Below, in pieces: positions 1-7,218 of a stretch of 12,464 nt of DNA (position 1 is the first letter of the stretch; each line of letters begins with the position of its first letter). The stretch lies in the NCBI GenBank assembly GCA_964451605.1, contig CAYVJA010000067.1:1-12464 (forward strand), read 5' to 3'. A program made the position numbers and the translations under genes. Below the pieces are notes generated by a model. It did no database searches. It saw only the letters and a list, made by a program, of their open reading frames with translations, and was not told the DNA's origin. The DNA is from JAQVSH01 sp964451605 (lineage in GTDB: Bacteria; Bacteroidota; Bacteroidia; Bacteroidales; UBA4181).

Positions 1-1
1 G

Positions 2-292
2 CGGTTTCCGGCCATGCCCCATTGGCCGTTGTCCGGGGGGAAAACCGCTCCGGAGGGCAATGCGTTGCCGGGAGGCTATAAGCTATCGGCGGCCTGGATG
101 ATAGAACAGGCCGGGTGGAAAGGGAAAGCAGTGGGCAAGGTGAGCACTTCACCCTCGCAGGCCTTGGTCATCACCAACCTGGGAGGCGCTACAGGAAGTG
201 AGGTGTGGGCCTATGCAGAGAGAGTGCAGCAGGCGGTGCAGCAAACATTTGGTATCCGGCTTCAACCCGAAGTGCTGGTTCCCCGTCCGTAG
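2..292 (+). CDS. murB: UDP-N-acetylmuramate dehydrogenase (MurB), C-terminal part
   Basis: This is the 3' end of murB; the gene enters from the left edge and the reading frame is open from base 2. MurB is the cytoplasmic FAD enzyme that reduces UDP-GlcNAc-enolpyruvate with NADPH to UDP-MurNAc, the second committed step of peptidoglycan precursor synthesis. The visible 96 residues match the MurB C-terminal substrate-binding domain: an FP..P segment, then KLSAAWMIEQAGWKGK, then a QALVITNLGGATGSEVW stretch, and an end reading FGIRLQPEV. The Glu of the PEV motif should be the conserved C-terminal acid that protonates the substrate, judged from memory of the E. coli enzyme. The FAD-binding half lies outside the window. 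The stop codon is TAG at 290-292, and the last 31 bases overlap the end of the convergent purL. Identification is firm; only completeness is unknown. Confidence 0.93.
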   Translation, partial: RFPAMPHWPLSGGKTAPEGNALPGGYKLSAAWMIEQAGWKGKAVGKVSTSPSQALVITNLGGATGSEVWAYAERVQQAVQQTFGIRLQPEVLVPRP

Positions 293-3200
293 CAGCCCGT
301 TTTACTTTCAACCCATTTTCTTGCATTGACAAACATGCCAATCCAGGGCGAAACTTCGTCGGCGGGGTGGGTCTCGGGATAGTGTGCCCAGGTGTAGGGC
401 GAGATGGCTCTTTCGGGGTGAGGCATCATGACCAGATGACGGCCGTCGGCACTCGCAATACCGGCAATTCCTTCGGGCGAACCGTTGGGGTTGGCCGGAT
501 AGGCATTGTAGCTGTACCTCACGGCTACATTGTAGTCGGAGAGTGCACCGGGGAGGTTGAAACGCCCTTCGCCATGGGCAACCCAGATACCCAGCCGGCT
601 GCCGGCCAGTGAGCTCAGGAATACCGAGTTGCTCTGCTCGATGTCGACATTGACAAAGCCGCTTTCAAACTTCATGGAACGGTTGTGCTCCATACGCGGT
701 TTTTCCCTGGCACCGGGGGTAATGAGCCCCAGGTGGATCATTACCTGGCACCCGTTGCAGATACCTAGGCTCAGCGTATCTTTCCGGGCATAGAAACGGT
801 TGAGGGTTTCGCGGGCCTTTTCGTTGTAAAGGAAGGCACCTGCCCAACCCTTGGCCGAACCCAGTACGTCGGCATTCGAAAAACCGCCGGTAAAGACAAT
901 CAGATTCACGTCGTCGAGGGTTTCGCGGCCCGACACCAGATCGGTCATGTGTACATCCTTTACGTCGAATCCGGCCAGCCAGAGCGCCCAGGCCATTTCG
1001 CGTTCGCCATTGATCCCCTTTTCGCGGATGATGGCAGCCTTACAACCCGAATTCTCGGTGCGGCGGGGCGAGATGGCGTACGATGCAAAGCTTCCGGCAT
1101 GTGAGGCGGGGAAGCGGAAGGAAAGAGGCTGAACTTTGTAGTTTTTGAACCGTTCTGCAGCCAGGCCATTGGCCGTTTGCAGTGAATCGAGCAGGAAGGA
1201 GCTGCGGAACCAGAGATCGCGCAGGGCATCAATGTCGAACTTGTACTTTTCGCCATTCAGGAAGATGCGGGCCACCCTCTTTTCGATGGGTTTCCCAATC
1301 AGCAGGGCATCAATGCCATATTCGGCAAAGATCTCCATGGCCCGTACCTGGTTTTGGCTGTCGATCTGCAACACCCAGGCCGGATTTTCGCTGAAGAGTA
1401 CCTTTACCGGATCCGATTCGCCCAACACGGAGAGATCGGCTTCGAGCCCACCCTCCTGATTGGCAAAACAGAGTTCCAGTAGGGTGGTAATCAGACCGCC
1501 CGACGAAACGTCGTGACCGGCCAGAACCAGCGATTGGTCTATCAGCGTCTGTACCGCAGTAAAGGCATTGACCAGGGTTTGTGCCGAGGCGATGTCGGGG
1601 GCTTTGGCACCCAGCATGCTGCGTGTTTGGGCAAACGAACTGCCGCCCAGGGTGAGCGCGGTACCCGACAAATCTACGTAGAGAAGTACCGAATCGGACC
1701 CCCGCTTCAGCACCGGGGTTACCGCCTTGCGGTAGTCGGTGATCTCGGCAACCGACGAAACCAGTAAAGAGCCGGGAGCCAATACTTTCTGGCCGTCGGG
1801 ATATTTCTGAGTCATCGACATAGAGTCTTTTCCGGTGGGAATATTGATACCCAGGGCTATGCAGAAGTTGCTGGCGGCCTCGACGGCACTGTACAGACGG
1901 GCATCCTCGCCCTCGTTGCGGCACGGCCACATCCAGTTGGCACTCAGAGAAACCCCCTTCAGCCCCCCTTCTATGGGAGCCCATACCAGGTTGGCCAGTG
2001 CTTCGGTAATGGCCAGTCGCGAACCGGCTGCAGCATCGAGAATGGCTGCTGCAGGAGCATGCCCTATGGAGGTGGCAATGGCACGGAAACCGGAATAATC
2101 GATGGCCGTCATCCCCATATTGTTAAGGGGAAGTTGGATTTCGCCGGCTGTTTGCTGCATTACAATTTTACCGGTTACCGAGCGGTCTACTTTATTAGTG
2201 AGCCAGTCTTTACAGGCCACTGCCTCAATTTGTATCACTTGCGAAACATATTCGGCCAGTTTTCCGCTTTCGTAAACCACTTCGGGATAGGCTTCCTGAA
2301 CCGATTGGTCGGTCATAATGGTTTTGGGTGTACTGCCAAAGAAGTCGGCCATGGCCAGATCAATCGGATTCTGGCCGTTTTGTGTATTGGTACAGAGAAA
2401 GCGATGGTCGTCGGTAGTTTCGCCGATTACATACATCGGAGCCCGTTCGCGTTCGGCAATGGCCTTCACTTTTTCGATATCGCGGCTGCCAATGACCATC
2501 CCCATCCGTTCCTGACTCTCGTTGCCGATAATCTCTTTGGCCGAGAGGGTAGGGTCGCCGATGGGCAGTTTGTCCATCTCAATGACCCCGCCGGTCTCTT
2601 CGATCAGTTCGGAGAGGCAGTTCAGATGGCCGCCGGCGCCGTGGTCGTGAATGGAGATGATGGGGTTCTCGTCGCTTTCGGCAAGGGCACGGATGGCGTT
2701 GCAGACCCGCTTTTGCATTTCGGGGTTCGAACGCTGTACGGCGTTCAGTTCGATGGCATTGGCAAACTCGCCGGTAGCCACCGACGAAACGGCACCGCCG
2801 CCCATTCCGATGCGGTAGTTGTCGCCACCCATTAGAACCACTTTGTCGCCCTTCCCGGGTTTTGCCTTGAGGCTGTAGTCTTTGCGGGCAAAACCCACTC
2901 CGCCGGCCATCATAATCACTTTATCGTACCCAAACTGTTTCCGGCTGTCGGCGTGTTCCAGGGTGAGAAGGCTGCCGCAGATCAGGGGTTGTCCGAATTT
3001 GTTACCAAAGTCGCTGGCACCGTTCGAAGCCTTGATGAGGATCTCCTGCGGGTTCTGGTAGAGCCAGGGGCGTGCAGGTGACTTTTCCCAGGGGCGCTCT
3101 TCGCCCTCGAAGCGGGGATAGGAGGTCATATAGACCGCGGTACCTGCCAAGGGGAACGACCCCTTTCCGCCGGCTACCCGGTCGCGGATTTCACCGCCGC

Positions 3201-3996
3201 TGCCGGTGGCTGCGCCGTTGAAGGGTTCTACCGTGGTGGGGAAGTTATGGGTTTCGGCCTTGAGGGCAATTACGGTTTCTACCTCTTTCTGCTCGTATAG
3301 TGAGGGTTCATCGCCCTTTTCCGGTTTAAAGAGGCGGGCTTTGGGCCCCTCAATAAAGGCGCAGTTGTCTTTATAGGCCGATACAATCCGGTTGGGGTTT
3401 GCCGATGAGGTATCGCGGATAAGCCGAAACAGGGTTTTGGGCATTTCACGGCCGTCGATGACAAAGGTTCCGTTGAATATTTTATGCCGGCAGTGTTCTG
3501 AATTGACTTGAGAAAAACCGAAGATTTCGCTGTCGGTGAGTTTTCTGCCCAGTTTTTGGGAGAGTCCGTTCAGGTAGTCAATCTCTTCGGGACTCAGGGC
3601 AAGCCCTTCTGCGTCGCTGTAGGCGGCAATATCGTCGATTTCCAGAATGGGTTCGGGCTTACGATCTATGGTAAAGAGCTGCTGGTTGAGCACCGGGAAA
3701 TGGGCTTGCAGCATTTTATCGAAGGCGGCTTCGGTTTCCGGGGTAGAAGGACGGAAAAGTTCTATCCGTTCTATTCCGGCAATGTTCATGTTTTGGGTGA
3801 TCTCTACCGCAGTGGTACTAAAGGGGGTGATCATCTCGCGGCGCGGACCGATAAAAGGGCCTTCTATCAAAGTTTCACTGCAGAGGGTGGCGCCGTCGAA
3901 GAGCCATTCCAGTGCCGTCAAGTGTGCAGGTTCGAGAGGCGCTTTGCTTTGAACAGCCAAAATAGGGTTTTCCGGGGTGCGAAAGAAAAGGATCAT
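262..3996 (-). CDS. purL: Phosphoribosylformylglycinamidine synthase (FGAM synthase, large PurL)
   Basis: PurL converts FGAR, glutamine and ATP to FGAM, the fourth step of de novo purine synthesis, in the cytoplasm. This is the long single-chain form, 1244 residues from the ATG at 3994-3996. Visible domains are an N-terminal PurS-like part (about 1-140), the signature FSQVNSEHCRH (161-171), the first synthase half with KAETHNFPTTVEPFNGAATG (246-265) and GNESQERMGM (491-500), a second synthase half with GLKGVSLSANWMWP (678-691), and a class I-type glutaminase domain (about 985-1235). The glutaminase nucleophile Cys1080 lies in LGICNGCQ and His1193/Glu1195 in MPHPER, so the catalytic set is complete. 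The frame is open to 4218, but the extra 74 residues are basic, low-complexity and lie over the promoter, so ATG 3996 is preferred. The last roughly 13 residues (KTGCYGRGTSTSG) look like a family-atypical tail where the gene runs into convergent murB. Confidence 0.96.
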   Translation of the reverse strand: MILFFRTPENPILAVQSKAPLEPAHLTALEWLFDGATLCSETLIEGPFIGPRREMITPFSTTAVEITQNMNIAGIERIELFRPSTPETEAAFDKMLQAHFPVLNQQLFTIDRKPEPILEIDDIAAYSDAEGLALSPEEIDYLNGLSQKLGRKLTDSEIFGFSQVNSEHCRHKIFNGTFVIDGREMPKTLFRLIRDTSSANPNRIVSAYKDNCAFIEGPKARLFKPEKGDEPSLYEQKEVETVIALKAETHNFPTTVEPFNGAATGSGGEIRDRVAGGKGSFPLAGTAVYMTSYPRFEGEERPWEKSPARPWLYQNPQEILIKASNGASDFGNKFGQPLICGSLLTLEHADSRKQFGYDKVIMMAGGVGFARKDYSLKAKPGKGDKVVLMGGDNYRIGMGGGAVSSVATGEFANAIELNAVQRSNPEMQKRVCNAIRALAESDENPIISIHDHGAGGHLNCLSELIEETGGVIEMDKLPIGDPTLSAKEIIGNESQERMGMVIGSRDIEKVKAIAERERAPMYVIGETTDDHRFLCTNTQNGQNPIDLAMADFFGSTPKTIMTDQSVQEAYPEVVYESGKLAEYVSQVIQIEAVACKDWLTNKVDRSVTGKIVMQQTAGEIQLPLNNMGMTAIDYSGFRAIATSIGHAPAAAILDAAAGSRLAITEALANLVWAPIEGGLKGVSLSANWMWPCRNEGEDARLYSAVEAASNFCIALGINIPTGKDSMSMTQKYPDGQKVLAPGSLLVSSVAEITDYRKAVTPVLKRGSDSVLLYVDLSGTALTLGGSSFAQTRSMLGAKAPDIASAQTLVNAFTAVQTLIDQSLVLAGHDVSSGGLITTLLELCFANQEGGLEADLSVLGESDPVKVLFSENPAWVLQIDSQNQVRAMEIFAEYGIDALLIGKPIEKRVARIFLNGEKYKFDIDALRDLWFRSSFLLDSLQTANGLAAERFKNYKVQPLSFRFPASHAGSFASYAISPRRTENSGCKAAIIREKGINGEREMAWALWLAGFDVKDVHMTDLVSGRETLDDVNLIVFTGGFSNADVLGSAKGWAGAFLYNEKARETLNRFYARKDTLSLGICNGCQVMIHLGLITPGAREKPRMEHNRSMKFESGFVNVDIEQSNSVFLSSLAGSRLGIWVAHGEGRFNLPGALSDYNVAVRYSYNAYPANPNGSPEGIAGIASADGRHLVMMPHPERAISPYTWAHYPETHPADEVSPWIGMFVNARKWVESKTGCYGRGTSTSG

Positions 3997-4016
3997 AGGC
4001 CTGTTTTTGAATGCCA

Positions 4017-4024
4017 CAAAGGTA
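4017..4024 (-). promoter_or_regulatory. Candidate -7 element for purL
   Basis: On the minus strand this reads TACCTTTG, an exact fit to the Bacteroidota -7 consensus TAnnTTTG. It lies 20 bases before the purL ATG. I could not find a convincing TTTG -33 element at the usual 19-21 base spacing. The match to the -7 motif is seen in the sequence; promoter function is inferred. Confidence 0.5.
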
Positions 4025-4113
4025 CAACTACCCCGGCACATATTTAGAATCGGGCACCTAAAAAATCCAAAAGTTACCAACACCTTAGTGTGTCGTATTG
4101 CCGAAAAAGAGGC

Positions 4114-4121
4114 TATTTTTG
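4114..4121 (+). promoter_or_regulatory. Candidate -7 element for the YggS-DHOD-like-mnmE operon
   Basis: The plus strand reads TATTTTTG, a full match to TAnnTTTG, 23 bases before the ATG of the YggS-family gene. With the purL element it forms a divergent promoter pair inside the 148-base region 3997-4144. No clear -33 partner is visible, so function is inferred from position and the -7 match only. Confidence 0.45.
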
Positions 4122-4144
4122 TAGCGTTACAAAGAAAATGGTGT

Positions 4145-4804
4145 ATGAATATTGCAGAAAACCTGCGTCTCGTGCGCGAAAAATTGCCAGCATCGGTAAA
4201 GCTGTTGGCCGTGAGCAAAACTTACCCTGCAGGGGCTGTTCAGGAGGCAATGGAGGCCGGTCAGACCTGTTTCGGGGAAAGCCGGGTGCAGGAGCTGACA
4301 GCTAAACAGGCTCTTTTCCCCCATCTGGAGTGGCACTTTATCGGGCATCTGCAAACCAATAAAGTGAAGCAGATTGTGCCTTTTGTTTCGATGATCCATT
4401 CGGTCGATTCGGAGAGGCTGCTTCGCGAAATCAACCTTCATGCCCTTAAAGGCGGGAGGGAGGTGAATTGTCTGTTGCAGGTCTATATTGCCAGAGAGGA
4501 GACCAAATTCGGACTGGACAGAGAAGAGTTAATGGGGTTGTTGGCACAATGCAGTGCGGGTGAGTTTCCGGGGGTCAGAATTTGTGGCCTGATGGGTATG
4601 GCATCGAACACCCCGCAAATCGATGTGGTTCGTGCTGAGTTTCGTTCGCTTCGGGTCATCTTTGATGCCGTTAAAAAGCAATATTATGCCGATAAATCCT
4701 ATTTTTGCGAGTTGTCTATGGGAATGTCGTCCGATTTTGCCCTTGCGGTGGAGGAGGGAAGTACTATGGTCCGTATCGGTTCGGCCATCTTTGGCCACCG
4801 GTAG
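4145..4804 (+). CDS. YggS/PLPBP family pyridoxal phosphate homeostasis protein
   Basis: This is a 219-residue protein of the YggS/PROSC (PLPBP) family, which has a single alanine-racemase-type TIM-barrel fold, binds PLP but has no known turnover, and helps keep vitamin B6 and amino/keto acid pools balanced in the cytosol. The family hallmarks are all present: the PLP lysine Lys25 in LLAVSKTYP, FGESRVQE (43-50), WHFIGHLQTNKVK (63-75), KFGL (121-124), GLMGMAS (148-154), and the phosphate-binding C-terminal segment SMGMSSDF followed by GSTMVRIGSAIFG. The frame is open upstream to 3977, but the start at ATG 4145 gives the usual family length and puts a TAnnTTTG element just upstream. It is the first gene of a probable three-gene operon, with only 21 bases before the next start. 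Identification is firm; the exact physiological role is not known from sequence. Confidence 0.94.
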   Translation: MNIAENLRLVREKLPASVKLLAVSKTYPAGAVQEAMEAGQTCFGESRVQELTAKQALFPHLEWHFIGHLQTNKVKQIVPFVSMIHSVDSERLLREINLHALKGGREVNCLLQVYIAREETKFGLDREELMGLLAQCSAGEFPGVRICGLMGMASNTPQIDVVRAEFRSLRVIFDAVKKQYYADKSYFCELSMGMSSDFALAVEEGSTMVRIGSAIFGHR

Positions 4805-4825
4805 TCATCTAAAAATCGCGGAATT

Positions 4826-5803
4826 ATGGCAAGAATGAGCACAAACTATTTAGGTCTGGAACTTTCGAATCCCATTGTGGTGAGTAGTTCCAGCCTGACC
4901 AATTCGGTGGCCAGGGTGCAGAACCTGGAACGTTTCGGAGCGGGTGCCGTGGTGTTGAAATCGCTCTTTGAGGAGCAGATGCACGAACAAGCCAATTTTC
5001 TGTTGCAAAGTTCGGAAGCCTATCCGGAGGCCGCCGATTATCTGCGTTCGTATATCAGTTCGAACGCGGTGAGCGACTACCTCGAAATGATTAAAGCGTG
5101 CAAGGCTTCGGTCTCGATTCCTGTGATAGCCAGTGTGAATTGTGTTACGGTTTCGGGCTGGCTCGAGTATGCAAAGGCAATGGAGCAGGCGGGTGCCGAT
5201 GCCATTGAGATCAATGTTTACTATATGCCGGTGAATACCAAGCCCTCTTCCTATTACGAAAATATGTACTTCGAGATTGCCTCAAAGCTGAAGGAGAGTC
5301 TGAAGATTCCCTTTGTTTTTAAGTTGGGGTCGTCGTTTACCAATCTGGTGGCACTGACCGATCAGCTCTCTGCACGCGGCGCCTCGGGAGTGGTGCTGTT
5401 TAACCGCTATTACGAGCCTGATATCGACGTACGGACTATGCGTTTCGGCAGTTCCGATCCTTTCACCTCGCCTAACGATATGGGTCATTCGCTTCGGTGG
5501 GTATCGATTGTCTCGGGTTTGGTTCCCGAGTTGCAGATTGCCGCCTCAACCGGTATTCACTCCGGCTGGGATGTGGTTCGTCAGCTGCTTGCCGGTGCTC
5601 AGGTAACTCAGATTTGTTCTACACTTTATAAAAACGGTCCGGAGCACATTGGCCGGATGCTTACCGAAGTGAAGGAGTGGATGGCCAAGCATAAGTACGA
5701 ATCGATTGAGGATTTCCGGGGCGTGATGAATTTTAAAAATATTCCTGATCCTACCCTGTTTCAGCGTACGCAGTACATGAAATATTTCATGAATAACTAT
5801 TGA
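4826..5803 (+). CDS. Dihydroorotate dehydrogenase-like FMN protein
   Basis: This 325-residue protein has the layout of class 1 dihydroorotate dehydrogenases: an N-terminal YLGLELSNPIVVSS strand, a lysine in AVVLKSLFEE (Lys45), SVNCVT (103-108), EIN (128-130), the FKLGSS segment with Lys166 at the flavin, and a C-terminal phosphate-binding region STGIHSGWDVVRQLLAGA. It should therefore bind FMN in a TIM barrel and act as a cytoplasmic oxidoreductase. However, the loop that in true PyrD reads N-x-S-C-P-N reads NVYYMP here, so the catalytic Cys and the second substrate Asn are absent, and orotate chemistry is doubtful. Similar proteins in Bacteroidota are usually just called DHOD-like; I do not assign pyrD. 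It follows the YggS gene by 21 bases and its TGA overlaps the TTG start of mnmE, so it is very probably cotranscribed with both. Confidence 0.82.
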   Translation: MARMSTNYLGLELSNPIVVSSSSLTNSVARVQNLERFGAGAVVLKSLFEEQMHEQANFLLQSSEAYPEAADYLRSYISSNAVSDYLEMIKACKASVSIPVIASVNCVTVSGWLEYAKAMEQAGADAIEINVYYMPVNTKPSSYYENMYFEIASKLKESLKIPFVFKLGSSFTNLVALTDQLSARGASGVVLFNRYYEPDIDVRTMRFGSSDPFTSPNDMGHSLRWVSIVSGLVPELQIAASTGIHSGWDVVRQLLAGAQVTQICSTLYKNGPEHIGRMLTEVKEWMAKHKYESIEDFRGVMNFKNIPDPTLFQRTQYMKYFMNNY

Positions 5804-7216
5804 CAGCCGCCGATACCATTTGTGCCGTCTCTACCCCGCCGGGAAGCGGGGCTATTGCCGTGATCAGGGTTTCCGGGCCACAGGCTCTGCCGGTGCTTAC
5901 TGCACTTTTCCGGCCTGCGGCACAGGGGGTTTCGCTTACCGATTGTCCCGGAGGTTCGCTCTTCTATGGACGGGTGTACGAGGGCGATGAATGGCTCGAC
6001 GAGGTGGTGGTGTCGGTTTTCCGGGCTCCGGTCGTACACGGGCGAGGATGTGGTTGAAATTTCTTGTCACGGCTCGTCGTATATTCAGCAAACCATTTTA
6101 CAGGCACTGCTTCGGCAGGGTGTCCGTCTGGCCCATAGAGGAGAGTACACGCAACGGGCTTTTCTGAACGGAAAGATGGATCTTTCGCAGGCTGAGGCGG
6201 TGGCCGATCTGATTGCCTCGCATTCGGCCGCTTCGCGACGGGTGGCTCTGCAACAGATGCGGGGCGGTTTTTCGGCCGAAATTGCGGAGATGCGCAATCG
6301 GCTGGTTTCGTTTGCGGCGCTGTTGGAGTTGGAACTCGACTTTAGTGAAGAGGATGTGGAGTTTGCCGATCGCAGCCGCCTGTTGGCCCTGCTCGACGAC
6401 TTGGAAGCTGCCATTGCCCGTCTGTTGCGCTCTTTCCGGGCCGGAAATGTCTTAAAGGAGGGGGTTCCCGTGGTGATTGCCGGAAAACCCAATACCGGGA
6501 AATCGACCCTGTTGAATGCGCTGCTTAACGAAGAGAAGGCCATTGTTACCGAGTTGGCCGGCACCACGCGCGATGTGATTGAGGATACCCTTCTGATTGA
6601 CGACATGCTCTTCCGGTTTGTCGATACGGCCGGCTTGCGCCATTCGGCCGATCCGGTGGAGGCCATCGGGATTGGCCGGACCTACGAACGGCTGGGTACC
6701 GCTGCCATTGTACTCTATCTGGTTGATGCCCCAAAGGCCCTGGCTTCGGGAGCCGAAACGGTTACTGCCGAACTGGATGCGCTCTTTGCGCAAACCCTTT
6801 CGCCGGGTAGCAGCCATTTCATTTTGCTTTTTAACAAAGCCGATAAGGCCGATCCTGCGGCCTTGCGTCATCTTATGGATGCCATCCGGCACCCCCTGGT
6901 GGCCGAAAGCCTGGCTCTTTCCGCCTCGCAGCGTACCCGGCTCGACCATCTTCACACCCTTTTATTGGCTGCCGCACATCGCGACCTTCCCATGGGCGAG
7001 GCCACCGTGGTTACCAACCTACGCCATTTCGAAGCCCTTTCACTTGCCTCGGCATCGCTGGTTCGTCTTCGCGAAGGGCTCTCCTCGCACCTCTCAGGCG
7101 AATTCCTGGCGCAAGAGCTTCGCGAAACCCTTCATCATCTCGGATCCATTACCGGGCAAGTAGCTAATGATGAGATCCTTGAAGCCATTTTTTCGAGGTT
7201 TTGTATAGGTAAATAG
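5800..7216 (+). CDS. mnmE: tRNA modification GTPase MnmE (TrmE), interrupted by a frameshift near 6030
   Basis: MnmE works with MnmG to install the carboxymethylaminomethyl group on wobble U34 of certain tRNAs, using GTP, folate and FAD. The only usable start is TTG at 5800, because an in-frame TAA lies two codons upstream; it overlaps the TGA of the preceding gene by four bases. Residues 1-77 (DTICAVSTPPGSGAIAVIRVSG and onward to VSVFRAP) are in one frame. From 6032 the protein continues in the next frame with SYTGEDVVEISCHGS. Joined, it has about 472 residues, close to the family norm. The tetrahydrofolate-binding N-domain, helical domain, G domain (GKPNTGKST, TTRD, DTAGL, NKAD) and the C-terminal catalytic CIGK are all present. 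Apart from one missing residue in APxSYTGED the protein looks intact, so the break may be a recent mutation or an assembly error. It ends two bases before the convergent kinase gene. Confidence 0.92.
6028..6034 (+). other. Apparent frameshift site in mnmE
   Basis: The upstream frame reads GCT CCG (Ala-Pro) ending at 6030 and the downstream frame resumes with TCG TAC ACG (Ser-Tyr-Thr) at 6032. A single base (6031) stands where the family has one whole codon (AP-x-SYTGED), so a net loss of two bases fits best, for example one CG lost from CCGCGG. Without a correction the ribosome reaches a stop at 6055-6057. Confidence 0.85.
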
Positions 7217-7218
7217 TT

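Noticed and set aside
2059..2835. Long plus-strand open frame of 258 codons inside purL
   Set aside because: It is a shadow frame antisense to conserved PurL motifs and its translation shows no recognisable domain.
3997..4218. N-terminal extension of PurL by 74 residues
   Set aside because: The extension covers both putative promoters, is basic and low-complexity, and PurL homologues begin near MILFFRTPENP.
5282..5488. Minus-strand open frame inside the DHOD-like gene
   Set aside because: It is entirely antisense to a strongly supported coding sequence and lacks any domain.
4826..5803. Calling this gene pyrD
   Set aside because: The catalytic Cys/Asn loop of dihydroorotate dehydrogenase is not conserved, so only a DHOD-like label is justified.
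6055..6057. Programmed frameshifting in mnmE
   Set aside because: No slippery heptamer or downstream pseudoknot is evident, one family residue is missing, and MnmE is not known to use recoding; mutation or assembly error is simpler.
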